This document shows positions 25,462-34,266 of a stretch of 64,000 nucleotides of DNA, one piece after another (the stretch's first letter is position 1; the number at the start of each line of letters is the position of its first letter). The stretch lies in NCBI RefSeq assembly GCF_002813445.1, contig NZ_PHHD01000001.1, positions 6,510,001 to 6,574,000 of the forward strand, in the 5' to 3' direction. The notes below the pieces were generated by a model. That model saw only the letters and a program-made list of their open reading frames with translations, was not told the origin of the DNA and made no database searches. A program made the position numbers and the translations under genes. The stretch is from Pseudomonas tolaasii NCPPB 2192 (GTDB taxonomy: Bacteria > Pseudomonadota > Gammaproteobacteria > Pseudomonadales > Pseudomonadaceae).

Positions 25462-25832
25462 TGAACCTTGACCAACAGACTCATGACTACCGCAGCAGCA
25501 TGCAACACGCTGCTTTCGCTTACCTGCAACGCCATGAGGCAGAACATTTGGTGGATTCCGATCTGTTATTCGATCGCTGCATTCACCACCTCACCCTTGC
25601 ATTGGAGGTGCCGGTATTCATGGCGCCCAAGCTGGTCCACAACGCCTGGACTGAACTGCAAATGATCAAAAAGCGCCGCTGGATAGGCATCGATTGGGCC
25701 ACTGGAACTGACACCACCCGTGTACACCTGGTGGATGTTCTAGCGGATCAACGCTTCCCCGTACCGGCTCGCTTCCTGCCGCAAAAAATGCTCAACCAGC
25801 GCAACGCCGTACACAAGCCACACCCTCAGTAA
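25461..25832 (+). CDS. Hypothetical phage protein, early region
   Basis: A 123-aa protein starting MNLDQQTHDYRSSM. It is soluble, with several Trp and His residues and a helical first half. The start shares its first base with the Ogr-like stop (TGATG). I do not recognise its family. Its place between Ogr and the primase suggests an early role. Confidence 0.7.
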   Translation: MNLDQQTHDYRSSMQHAAFAYLQRHEAEHLVDSDLLFDRCIHHLTLALEVPVFMAPKLVHNAWTELQMIKKRRWIGIDWATGTDTTRVHLVDVLADQRFPVPARFLPQKMLNQRNAVHKPHPQ

Positions 25833-25907
25833 CGCTCCCTATTAAACCCCTGCCCTGCCCCATCCCAATGGGTTTGGGTGAGCTTTGCCCGCGATCCGAG
25901 GTGGACC

Positions 25908-26141
25908 ATGGAAATCGACATCGCCATCACCGCAAAACTGCCCCGCGACCACGCTGAGGCACTGCTCATTGAGCTCCGTGCGCAGTACGCGGTGCTGCTC
26001 AACGAGCATTGGTATGACGACCGCTTTCGCATGATCCCCGAGGGTTTGCGGCACGGCTCATTGCTCGTGGCCTTCCCCGCGATGGCCGCACGAAAAAGCC
26101 TGATTGGCGCCCTTAAACACAGTCTCGACGAAGCGAAGTAA
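25908..26141 (+). CDS. Hypothetical small phage protein
   Basis: A 77-aa protein beginning MEIDIAITAKLPRDHAEALL, probably an alpha/beta fold with hydrophobic strands. The ATG at 25908 follows GAGGTGG; a GTG 30 bases upstream is less likely. It lies 6 bp before the primase gene and is probably cotranscribed with it. Function unknown. Confidence 0.7.
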   Translation: MEIDIAITAKLPRDHAEALLIELRAQYAVLLNEHWYDDRFRMIPEGLRHGSLLVAFPAMAARKSLIGALKHSLDEAK

Positions 26142-26147
26142 GCCACG

Positions 26148-28871
26148 ATGGAAATGGAACAAAGGCTACGAGCCGACGTCATCCAACGCATTGAGCGGGA
26201 CTACCAGCTCAAGCACATGGCCAACACCAATTACATGCGCAAGGGTGTGTGCCCAGCCTGCCGCCAGAAAACCCTGTACACCTTCTACGACTCGCCTTGG
26301 ACGCTGATCTGCGGAAGGCCGGAAAAGTGCGACCACCGCGTCTACGTAAAAGACGTCTACGACGATCTGTTCAACGACTGGAGCAAGACAGCGCCGTCGA
26401 CAGCGGACAACCCGCAGGCCACAGCGCGCGCCTACCTTGAGTTTGCGCGGGGTTTCAAGTTTGAGCTGATCGCAGGCTTGTTCACTCAGGATAACTACTG
26501 GGATGGACGCCTAAACATCGGTAGCGCCACTGTGCGTTTCGCCCTGGAGAAAGGTGGCTACTGGGAGCGCCTGATAGATCGGCCCGACCGATTCGGCAAG
26601 ATGAAAGCCCGCTTCCGCCCCACCGGCGAAGGCTTGACGGGTTACAAGGGCGTCTGGTGGTGCCCGCCGAGTGTGGACCTGCTGGAAGTCGACGAACTAT
26701 TCATAGTAGAGGGAATCTTCGACTCCATCGCTCTGCTGCACAATGAAGTGCCGGCCGTGTCGATGATGTCCAGCGCCCCCTGCCCCATCGACTCACTCAA
26801 GGCCTTGGTCAAGTTACGTCAGGACGCTGGCAAACGTCTGCCGCGCCTGGTGTGGGCACTGGATAACGAGCCAATCGCCAAGGCCAACATGCGCCGCTGG
26901 GCAAAGGAAGCGAGCGAGCTGGGCTTCGCCTGTAAAGCAGCCGTTATACCGCAGCCCAACGGCAAAAAGGTCGATTGGAACGACCTGCACCTGCGGTGGA
27001 AGTCGATCGAGGGCGACGACAAACGCGCAGAGCGCATTGAGCAAGACCTTGGCGAAGCCCGCCACCAGGGCGATTTGCTGCTGGCTGATTCGGCTGAAGA
27101 AAAGGCGTTCCTGATCTACGTGCGCAACGAGCGCAAAGAATTTCACTTCACGTTCCGCAAACGCTTGTACTGGTTTCGGCTGGACCTTGAAAAGTATGAC
27201 CGTGCGATGACCGATCTGGAAAGCTCGGAACGCCACGAAGACCAGTTACTCACGGAAGAACAGCGACGCTACAAGGCACTGCGCCAATCTGGCTCGGTGA
27301 CCAGCATCGCCAACTGCAATTTCCAGGCGCTGTATTACATGCGCAACGACCTGACCGATGAGGCTTGGTACTACTTCCGTATCGAGCGCCCACAAGGGCC
27401 AGCCATCAAGAGCACGTTCACGGCCAAACAGCTCACGTCGGCGCCAGAGTTCGCGAATCGCCTGCTCAACGTCTCCAACGGCGCGATGTTCGAAGGCAGC
27501 GCCCAGCAACTGAAACGAATCCTGGCCCCTCAACTGGACTGCCTGAAAACCGTCAACACCATCGAATGGATCGGCTACAGCCGCGACCACGGCGCCTATG
27601 TCTTCAACGACCTGGCCTTTCACGGCGGCAAGGTGCAGGTGCGTAACAAGGAGGACTTTTTTGACCTCGGCAAACTGAGCATCAAGTCACAGAGCCAGTC
27701 GCCGGTGCTGCATATCAACACCGACCTCAACGCCTACAACGAAGGTTGGTTCGACATTTACTGGCGCTGCTTTGGCGTACAGGGGTTGGTGGTACTGGCC
27801 TGGTGGCTGGGCGCGTTGCACGCCGAGCAGATCCGCCAGATCCACAAGTCACTTATGTTCCTGGAGCTGGTGGGCGAAGCCGGCTCGGGCAAGACCACTC
27901 TTGTGGAGCTGCTGTGGAAGTCAGTCGGGCGTACTGATTACGAAGGCTTTGACCCATCCAAAGCCACCGCCGCCAGCCGCGCGCGCAACTTCTCGCAGGT
28001 CAGCAACTTGCCGGTAGTGCTGATCGAATCTGAGCGTGAACAGAAAGAAGGCCAGCCGGTTAAACACTTCGACTGGGACGAACTGAAAACCGCCTACAAC
28101 GGCCGCAGTGTTCGCTCCACCGGCGTGAAGAACAACGGCAACGACACCCACGAACCGCCGTTCCGCGCCGCCTTGCTGATTGCGCAAAACAACCCGGTGA
28201 ACGCATCAGAGCCAATCCTGCAGCGTATCTGCCACGTTCACCTGACACGTGAGCACCACACGCCGGAGACCAAGCAGTACGCGGAGCAGTTGGAGCGCAT
28301 GCCAATGGACAGTATCAGCGGCTTCCTGGTCAAGGCGCTGCAACGCGAAGCCGAAACCATGCGGCTGTTGGAGGAAAACACCTCCGGCTACGAACAGGAA
28401 CTGCTGGCCCTGCCTGGTGTGCGCACCGTGCGTATCGCTAAGAACCACGCCCAGCTGCGCAGCCTGGTGGACGCATTGGCCGGCGTCGTGCCGCTCGGCG
28501 ATCGCCGCAAGGCCCTCGCCCACGCCGAAATCAACCGCATGGCCCTGGAGCGGCAGCAGGCAATCAATGCCGACCACCCTACCGTGCGCGAGTTTTGGGA
28601 CCTGTACGAATTCCTCAATGGCATGGATGAGAAAGCCGCGCTGAACCATGCGCGCCGCGATGGGCTGATCGCCGTGAACCTCAACGAGTTTGTGGAAATG
28701 GCTGCCAATAAACGGCAGCAGGTGCCACCGCTGAGCGACCTGAAACGCCTGCTCAAGACCAGCAAGTCACCCAAATTTCTGGAGTCGAACAAGCCCGTCA
28801 ACTCGGCGCGCCAAGTCGATGCGTTCGACAAACCGAAAACCATACGCTGCTGGGTATTCCAGGGCGTGTAA
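26148..28871 (+). CDS. Primase-helicase: zinc ribbon, Toprim and SF3-like ATPase
   Basis: A 907-aa replication protein. Cys35, Cys38, Cys55 and Cys61 (with His63) form a zinc ribbon. A Toprim core follows (LFIVEGIFDSIALL near residue 185 and VWALDNEP). A long middle region links to the helicase with Walker A GEAGSGKT at 576-583, the VVLIESERE Walker B-like segment, and FDWDELK. It would prime and unwind the phage genome. Its ATPase part is copied in the next gene. Confidence 0.92.
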   Translation: MEMEQRLRADVIQRIERDYQLKHMANTNYMRKGVCPACRQKTLYTFYDSPWTLICGRPEKCDHRVYVKDVYDDLFNDWSKTAPSTADNPQATARAYLEFARGFKFELIAGLFTQDNYWDGRLNIGSATVRFALEKGGYWERLIDRPDRFGKMKARFRPTGEGLTGYKGVWWCPPSVDLLEVDELFIVEGIFDSIALLHNEVPAVSMMSSAPCPIDSLKALVKLRQDAGKRLPRLVWALDNEPIAKANMRRWAKEASELGFACKAAVIPQPNGKKVDWNDLHLRWKSIEGDDKRAERIEQDLGEARHQGDLLLADSAEEKAFLIYVRNERKEFHFTFRKRLYWFRLDLEKYDRAMTDLESSERHEDQLLTEEQRRYKALRQSGSVTSIANCNFQALYYMRNDLTDEAWYYFRIERPQGPAIKSTFTAKQLTSAPEFANRLLNVSNGAMFEGSAQQLKRILAPQLDCLKTVNTIEWIGYSRDHGAYVFNDLAFHGGKVQVRNKEDFFDLGKLSIKSQSQSPVLHINTDLNAYNEGWFDIYWRCFGVQGLVVLAWWLGALHAEQIRQIHKSLMFLELVGEAGSGKTTLVELLWKSVGRTDYEGFDPSKATAASRARNFSQVSNLPVVLIESEREQKEGQPVKHFDWDELKTAYNGRSVRSTGVKNNGNDTHEPPFRAALLIAQNNPVNASEPILQRICHVHLTREHHTPETKQYAEQLERMPMDSISGFLVKALQREAETMRLLEENTSGYEQELLALPGVRTVRIAKNHAQLRSLVDALAGVVPLGDRRKALAHAEINRMALERQQAINADHPTVREFWDLYEFLNGMDEKAALNHARRDGLIAVNLNEFVEMAANKRQQVPPLSDLKRLLKTSKSPKFLESNKPVNSARQVDAFDKPKTIRCWVFQGV

Positions 28872-28896
28872 CCACTGCAACAACAGGAGCAGCACC

Positions 28897-29715
28897 ATGC
28901 AAACCGAACTCAAATCGGCCATTCGATTCAACGACTTTGTCGCCTACTTCGGCGCGCGGGGGATACTGGCTATGGCCTGGTGGATGGGGGCCGTGCATGC
29001 GGGCCGAATTCGTGAGGACCAGACCAGCTTCCCATTCCTGCAGATAGTCGGCGCCGCCGGCAGTGGCAAGAGTCTGCTGCTGGGCTACCTCCAAAAGCTG
29101 AATGGGCAAACGCCATATTCCGACTTCCTGGGGCATTCCACTCCAGCAGGGCGAGCGCGCACGTTTGCCAGCGCAGGGCAACGGATTGTCATTTGCGAGG
29201 AACAAGGCGAGTTAGGCCAATCCATTGATTGGGACGAATTGAAGCCGCTTTTTAGCTCCGGCAGCGTGAGCGTTCGCTCGGGGGATGGCCTGAGTGAGGA
29301 AGTGACATTCCGCGGGGCTTTGGTGATAACCGCCAACCAACGGCTGGAATGCAGTGATGCGGTCACCAGCAGAATGGTTACGGTCGATCTCTCAGCTCAC
29401 GACGCCCACACGCCAAGAATCCGGCCGGATGCCATTGGCAACCTCAACGCTACTGAGGCAAGTGCGTTCGGTATCGAGATTGCGCAGTCTGGAGAATGGA
29501 TTTGCAGCAGTCTCAAGGCGTTTTTACCCGCATATCAAGGCCAGCTCACTCGTAAATACGGGACAGACCTGAACAGGCGCACAGCCCTCAACTGTGCACA
29601 GATGATCTGTCTAGTTGACCTGCTCTGCAATCTTCTCGCTGTTCCGCAGCACCTTCAGCTTGAGACCAGGAAGTTGGTTCACGACATCGCCTTCTTCGAC
29701 ACCATCCCCTACTGA
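28897..29715 (+). CDS. Stand-alone ATPase, paralogue of the upstream helicase domain
   Basis: The 272-aa product aligns with the ATPase part of the preceding primase-helicase: AWWMGAVHAGRI against AWWLGALHAEQI, Walker A GAAGSGKS (residues 52-59) against GEAGSGKT, and IDWDELK against FDWDELK. It lacks zinc ribbon and Toprim. Identity is moderate, so the duplication is old or the gene came from a related phage. It could load or modulate the helicase. Start chosen at the ATG after CAGGAG. Confidence 0.8.
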   Translation: MQTELKSAIRFNDFVAYFGARGILAMAWWMGAVHAGRIREDQTSFPFLQIVGAAGSGKSLLLGYLQKLNGQTPYSDFLGHSTPAGRARTFASAGQRIVICEEQGELGQSIDWDELKPLFSSGSVSVRSGDGLSEEVTFRGALVITANQRLECSDAVTSRMVTVDLSAHDAHTPRIRPDAIGNLNATEASAFGIEIAQSGEWICSSLKAFLPAYQGQLTRKYGTDLNRRTALNCAQMICLVDLLCNLLAVPQHLQLETRKLVHDIAFFDTIPY

Positions 29716-29740
29716 CCCGGCCTTCGAAAGGAGAACCCGC

Positions 29741-30088
29741 ATGACTACGTCTGCCCAAAAACAGCAGCCCAACTGGTTCCAGCAACTGCAGGAGTTCGAA
29801 GCCAAGCGCCCTGCCATCCGCAAGGCCGGTATTGAAGCGCTGGCCCGGCTGGTCCCTGTCGCCCAGCGCGATACAGGCCAGAGCGCGGTGATCGGTCGCT
29901 TCCTGCTCGCGCTCTACAACGGCCGCGACTACCCCTTTGTCCTGACCAGCCTGCGCGGCCTCGACACCGCACTGTTCGACGACTGTCTGGCGGTGCTGCA
30001 ACTGGACTACTCGCCAGAGCAAGAGGTGCACACGTACCTGCCCGACGGCGATGCGATCTGGGAAGAACTGATAGGTACCTGGGCATGA
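29741..30088 (+). CDS. Small conserved phage protein (DUF7673-like)
   Basis: A 115-aa helical protein with RPAIRKAGIEALARLVPVA and SLRGLDTALFDDCLAVLQLD, a pattern frequent in Pseudomonas phages and, as I recall, listed as DUF7673. No function is known. The ATG follows AAAGGAG. It overlaps the next gene by 4 bp. Confidence 0.72.
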   Translation: MTTSAQKQQPNWFQQLQEFEAKRPAIRKAGIEALARLVPVAQRDTGQSAVIGRFLLALYNGRDYPFVLTSLRGLDTALFDDCLAVLQLDYSPEQEVHTYLPDGDAIWEELIGTWA

Positions 30089-30291
30089 AATGGGCGCCGA
30101 AACGCAATAGGGACGGGCAAGTCCAGCAGAACTGCTGGGTAACCGACAACGGCTACACCGTCGCGCTGTGCAGGTTGCCAGAGTCGCGCTACCCCGTAAC
30201 TCGCCCAGGCGGCGAACTGCCCTTCGCTTATGCGAAAGACCGGGACGAAGTCATAACGATCATTGAGCAAGACCAGGCCAAACCGGCCTGA
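30085..30291 (+). CDS. Hypothetical small phage protein, 68 aa
   Basis: A 68-aa product starting MKWAPKRNRDGQVQQNC. It has basic and beta-rich character and overlaps the previous stop by 4 bp. No motif is recognised. It may work with its neighbour since their translation is coupled. Confidence 0.65.
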   Translation: MKWAPKRNRDGQVQQNCWVTDNGYTVALCRLPESRYPVTRPGGELPFAYAKDRDEVITIIEQDQAKPA

Positions 30292-30349
30292 AAGATGGTG
30301 TCGAGGAGCGCCAACTCCCCGACACCTACCACTACAAAGGAGCAGCACC

Positions 30350-30817
30350 ATGCAAGCACAGACCCAAAGCAGCAGCGCCGTAGAGGCTAGCACCCCACCG
30401 AACATCAAGCGATACCTGGTCAAGGAAACGTGGAAGGAATACGAGGTAACTCTTGAGGTGAACCACGACGTACTGACCAAGGAAACCGCATCACTGATCA
30501 ATGGTTTTTGGTCGAATGCCGGTGATCGGCTCTCCGCTGAAAACGGCGATATCGTCCGTACCGTTATCCGCCTGTTTGGTCAGACGATGATCTACCGGAT
30601 GCTGAGCGAAGGTGGAGCCAGCTTCAGCATCACCACCAAACACTGTATGACGGGTGATAATCCTGGGCACTTTTGGACCCAAGACCTTCACAACGAAGAA
30701 GGTTGGGGTGGCAATGAACCTGGGCCCTACGGCTTTTGTGGCATTCGCGTCATCGCAGCTGATGTCGATACGCCTAGCTACGACGACGTCGAGCTGGTGG
30801 AGGTGTCCATTGCTTAA
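30350..30817 (+). CDS. DUF2528-like phage protein
   Basis: A 155-aa protein with VKETWKEYEVTLEVNHDVLT, then WSNAGDRL and the Cys- and Gly-rich GPYGFCGIRV. This resembles DUF2528, a family of unknown function found in phages. A GGAG site precedes the ATG. The 3' end overlaps the start of the cytosine methyltransferase by 8 bp. Confidence 0.72.
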   Translation: MQAQTQSSSAVEASTPPNIKRYLVKETWKEYEVTLEVNHDVLTKETASLINGFWSNAGDRLSAENGDIVRTVIRLFGQTMIYRMLSEGGASFSITTKHCMTGDNPGHFWTQDLHNEEGWGGNEPGPYGFCGIRVIAADVDTPSYDDVELVEVSIA

Positions 30818-32801
30818 GCGCACCCTCACCCACTTCCACCTCTGCTGCGGCCTGGGTAGCGGTGCCGCTGGCTTTAGCGACTCCAAACCAGTCCTGGGCC
30901 CCGTGCAAGCTGAATGGCGCTGCCTGGGTGGCGTCGATGTCGACCCGGCCGGTTTACGTGACTTCCAGATGATGACCGGTGTGCCTGGCACGCTGATGGA
31001 CCTGTTCACCCGCGAGCAGTTCACCGCGTTCCACGGCCAGCAGCCACCCGCCGACTGGAAGGAAGCCACGGCGGAGGATCTGCGCCGCGCCGCCGGAAAT
31101 GAAGACCCGGATGCAGTGTTTATCAGCAGCCCCTGCAAAGGGGCCTCAGGGCTCCTGTCCGAGACGATGAGCCAGACGCCCAAGTACCGAGCGCTCAATG
31201 AGCTGACGTTGCGCTGTGTGTGGTTGATGTGCGAAGCCTGGAAGCACAACCCGGTGAAGTTGATCGTGTTCGAAAACGTGCCGCGCCTGGCTACCCGTGG
31301 CCGCTACCTGCTGGACCAGATCACCAAGCTGCTCCGCCACTACGGCTACGCGGTGGCGGAAACTACCCACGACTGTGGCGAAATCGGTGGATTGGCACAG
31401 AGCCGCAAGCGTTTCTTGCTGGTGGCCAGGCACGTCGAGCAGGTTCCAGCGTTCCTGTATGAACCTGAAAAACGCAGCCTGCGCGCCGTCGGTGACGTGC
31501 TGAGCCGCATGCCGCTGGCCGGCGACATCGATCAGGCGGGGCCGATGCACCGGGTGCCGGCGTTGCAGTGGAAAACATGGGTACGCCTGGCCCTGGTGGA
31601 GGCAGGGAAGGATTGGCGCAGTCTGAGCCGGTTTGCGATCGAGGATGGGTATCTGCGCGACTTCGTCATCGTGCCGGAATATCGTGCTGGTTATATGGGG
31701 GTGCATGACTGGCAGGACACTGCTGGCACGGTCGCCGGCCGGTCTAGCCCAACCAACGGCAAATTCTCGGTAGCCGATCCTCGGCCCACCAGTAAATTCG
31801 AATACACCCAATACGGCGTGCTGCCCTATGACCGTCACTGCGGCGTAGTCACCGGCCAACGTAGCCCAGGACAGGGTACGTTCAGCGTTGCGGATCCGCG
31901 CATGGGCGGTGAGCGTCACAACAATGTGTTCCGAGTGGTTCGCAACGACCAAGCCGCCGGCACTGTCACCGCAGGGCACGGGCCCAGCTCCGGCGGGCAG
32001 GCTGTGGCAGACCCTCGGCAACCGTCCAAAGGCTTCGGCAAGTACCTGGTCACCGACTACAGCAAGCCGGCCGGCACCGTAATCGCCGGCAGCACCACCG
32101 GACAAGGCGCTTTTGCTGTGGCAGATCCTGCCTACAAAAACTGGCACCCGAACGCCAGCACGCAAAAGCTGCGGATCACGCCCTGGTGCGAGAGCGCCAA
32201 GACTGTGACCGGATCACAACAGGTCGCCAGCGGGGCTTTATCGATCGCTGACCCGCGACCTGGCATGTCGCGCACTAAGGGCGATGCCTACTTGACTGGC
32301 GGGCATTACGGTGTAGTCGACTACAACACCCCGGCCGGCGCCGTTTCCGCCAGTGCCTGCCACGACAACGGACGGTGGTCGGTTGCTGATCAGCGCATGC
32401 CAGCGCCTAACGACCGCCTGACCTGCATGATCACCAGCCTGGACGGTACTTGGCACCGCCCGTTCACCACCCTTGAACTGGCTGCGCTGCAATCGCTGTT
32501 TGATCCAGAGGACCACTGGTCAACGGACCCGCAGACCGCCCATGAAATTCAGGTGATGCAGCGGGTGCGCAAGATCGAGCAAGCGCGGTTCTTTCTGTTG
32601 GACGGCATCAATGATGGCAACCACCGGGAGCGGATCGGCAACGCGGTGCCGCGCGCGGCGGCAAAGGCGATGGCCGACGTATTCGGCATGACGCTCCTCC
32701 TTTCCGAGGCTGGGGAGACGTTCATGCTCAGCAACGTGTCGATTTGGGTGCAGCCGGTGGCTATTGCGTTGAGCGTGGCTCAGCTGGAGCAGCAGCAATG
32801 A
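30810..32801 (+). CDS. DNA 5-cytosine methyltransferase with six internal repeats
   Basis: A 663-aa C5 methyltransferase starting at TTG, six bases after GGAGG. Motif I is FHLCCGLGSGAAGF (residues 9-22), the catalytic Cys109 is in SSPCKG, ENV is at 155-157, motif VIII is QSRKRF and motif X is GNAVPRAAA. Between VIII and X, where target recognition lies, six repeats of 36-46 residues each end in a GxFSVADPR-like box (near residues 317, 356, 397, 433, 475, 521). It would protect phage DNA at one or several sequences. Confidence 0.92.
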   Translation: MLKRTLTHFHLCCGLGSGAAGFSDSKPVLGPVQAEWRCLGGVDVDPAGLRDFQMMTGVPGTLMDLFTREQFTAFHGQQPPADWKEATAEDLRRAAGNEDPDAVFISSPCKGASGLLSETMSQTPKYRALNELTLRCVWLMCEAWKHNPVKLIVFENVPRLATRGRYLLDQITKLLRHYGYAVAETTHDCGEIGGLAQSRKRFLLVARHVEQVPAFLYEPEKRSLRAVGDVLSRMPLAGDIDQAGPMHRVPALQWKTWVRLALVEAGKDWRSLSRFAIEDGYLRDFVIVPEYRAGYMGVHDWQDTAGTVAGRSSPTNGKFSVADPRPTSKFEYTQYGVLPYDRHCGVVTGQRSPGQGTFSVADPRMGGERHNNVFRVVRNDQAAGTVTAGHGPSSGGQAVADPRQPSKGFGKYLVTDYSKPAGTVIAGSTTGQGAFAVADPAYKNWHPNASTQKLRITPWCESAKTVTGSQQVASGALSIADPRPGMSRTKGDAYLTGGHYGVVDYNTPAGAVSASACHDNGRWSVADQRMPAPNDRLTCMITSLDGTWHRPFTTLELAALQSLFDPEDHWSTDPQTAHEIQVMQRVRKIEQARFFLLDGINDGNHRERIGNAVPRAAAKAMADVFGMTLLLSEAGETFMLSNVSIWVQPVAIALSVAQLEQQQ

Positions 32802-33301
32802 TCAAGACAATCCTTGACCCATGCTGCGGGAGCAGGATGTTTTGGTTCGATAAGAAGCACCCGGCGGTCATCTTCGGTGACATCAGGACCGAACAAAAAG
32901 CCCTGTGTGATGGCCGGACATTGACCGTCTGCCCTGACGTCACGCTTGATTTTCGTGACCTTCCTTATGCAGACGGCGCCTTCAAGCTGGTTTCTTTTGA
33001 CCCACCGCACCTTGTACGTGCTGGGGCGGAAAGTTGGATGAAGGCTAAGTACGGGGTGCTTAACCCGAAAACATGGCAGGAAGACCTGCGGCGTGGCTTT
33101 GCAGAGTGTTTTCGTGTGTTGGCCACCGACGGCGTACTGGTTTTCAAGTGGAATGAAACTCAGATCCGCACCAGCCAGATTCTGTCGCTTACAGATCAGC
33201 AGCCCCTCTTCGGGCACCCAAGCGGCAAGAAAGGCGGCACGCACTGGATTGTTTTCATGAAGACCGAAGCATCGCTACCCACCGTTTCGGAGGCTGTATG
33301 A
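32798..33301 (+). CDS. SAM-dependent methyltransferase (phage, DPPH motif)
   Basis: A 167-aa protein with a motif I variant ILDPCCGSRMFWFD and a motif IV FDPPH after DFRDLPYADGAF. The DPPH in place of DPPY suggests an amino-group methylase of DNA, though RNA or protein targets cannot be excluded. It overlaps the cytosine methyltransferase by 4 bp and the next gene by 4 bp. Confidence 0.85.
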   Translation: MIKTILDPCCGSRMFWFDKKHPAVIFGDIRTEQKALCDGRTLTVCPDVTLDFRDLPYADGAFKLVSFDPPHLVRAGAESWMKAKYGVLNPKTWQEDLRRGFAECFRVLATDGVLVFKWNETQIRTSQILSLTDQQPLFGHPSGKKGGTHWIVFMKTEASLPTVSEAV

Positions 33302-33549
33302 CTGTTTTCCTACTGCTTTACCTGTGCGCGGATGCGACCCGAACGGATTGCCAGGTGGTGAGGGCTGATAGCTGGAGCGGCCCTACCGCCTATGCGCAGT
33401 GCGCCGACGTATTACCTGGGCTGACAGATGCGCTGACGGCACCTAACCAAAAGCGCCATCGGTTTGTCTGTGAGGTCCAGGGTGACAGCGCAAAAGCCGC
33501 AGAACACAAAGCGCCGTCGACCTTTATTCATCAATCATTTCGGATGTGA
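33298..33549 (+). CDS. Hypothetical phage protein with four Cys, 83 aa
   Basis: The product begins MTVFLLLYLCADATRTDCQVV and has further Cys in YAQCADV and FVCEVQ. The hydrophobic start is short; export is possible but not clear. It is coupled to the methyltransferase by a 4-bp overlap. I do not recognise it. Confidence 0.65.
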   Translation: MTVFLLLYLCADATRTDCQVVRADSWSGPTAYAQCADVLPGLTDALTAPNQKRHRFVCEVQGDSAKAAEHKAPSTFIHQSFRM

Positions 33550-33561
33550 CGGAGAGAACTC

Positions 33562-33966
33562 ATGACCAGAATTGTCACTGAGCGAGACTTCAGAAAGCCA
33601 GAGTTTGCCAATGCTGACCCCGCCGACTACGAGTTTCGTGAGGACGGCGCAGTTGTACGCAAGGATCGCTGGCAAACAGCCGTTCACCAAATTCGGAGCC
33701 TGGTGGGTCCCAAAGGCCGTGAATTCGAAATTGCCGACGTAATAACGGCCGTGGAGAAACTAACTGTCAGTTGGTGCAATGCAGATCCTGAGGACTTCCA
33801 GGAGGCTCCAGCATGCATTGACGTCAAGCTCTCTTGCGGAAGCGTATTGAAACGACTGCAGCGTTTTGGGGATAAGTACGCTTGGTCATTTGGCTCGCTG
33901 GAGTTCGTTGCCGTGGATTTTGGAGCCGACATCGTCCAATGGACCGAAAGCGAGGTAGCACCTTGA
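33562..33966 (+). CDS. Hypothetical phage protein, 134 aa
   Basis: A soluble acidic protein starting MTRIVTERDFRKPEFANADP, with an EFREDGAVVRKDRW strand region and a C-terminal half rich in aromatic residues (KYAWSFGSLEF). No known motif. It follows the previous gene by 12 bp and overlaps the next by 4 bp. Confidence 0.65.
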   Translation: MTRIVTERDFRKPEFANADPADYEFREDGAVVRKDRWQTAVHQIRSLVGPKGREFEIADVITAVEKLTVSWCNADPEDFQEAPACIDVKLSCGSVLKRLQRFGDKYAWSFGSLEFVAVDFGADIVQWTESEVAP

Positions 33967-34172
33967 ACAACGGTAAATCCTTTCCCTGGAACCTCGACCT
34001 AACCGGCGTATGTGACCAATGCGGCAGATCCCGTGCACACGGCAACCACCAGAAGTGCAGCAAAGCGCGCCAGGCTGCCAACGCCAAGCGTCGCGCTGAG
34101 GAGGCTCAAGCCGGGGTCACACCGGCACCTAGAAAAAGCGCCAGCCTGTTCTGGTTACTTCGCCAGCAGTGA
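33963..34172 (+). CDS. Small putative zinc-binding protein, 69 aa
   Basis: A TTG start (TTGAACAACGG) overlaps the previous stop. The product has CDQCGRSRAHGNHQKCS, a likely zinc knuckle, followed by a basic helix KARQAANAKRRAEEA. It may bind nucleic acid. It is the last gene before the terminator and integrase. Confidence 0.65.
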   Translation: MNNGKSFPWNLDLTGVCDQCGRSRAHGNHQKCSKARQAANAKRRAEEAQAGVTPAPRKSASLFWLLRQQ

Positions 34173-34200
34173 TCGGCAACACTTAAACCGCAATACATCA

Positions 34201-34222
34201 GGCCCGGCGACGGGCCTTTTTT
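34201..34222 (+). terminator. Terminator before integrase
   Basis: GGCCCG-GCGA-CGGGCC followed by six T. It ends the early/replication transcript so that the integrase gene needs its own promoter or read-through. Confidence 0.88.
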
Positions 34223-34266
34223 CTACCTGTTGGCAGAATCTTTCGATACATCGCGTGGGGACGCTT

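Noticed and set aside
31146..32165. 339-aa open frame on the minus strand
   Set aside because: Antisense to the cytosine methyltransferase repeats; arises from the repeated codons.
31741..32400. Regularly spaced repeats as a CRISPR array
   Set aside because: The repeats are in frame protein repeats of unequal length within a methyltransferase; nucleotide repeats are not identical and no cas genes are present.
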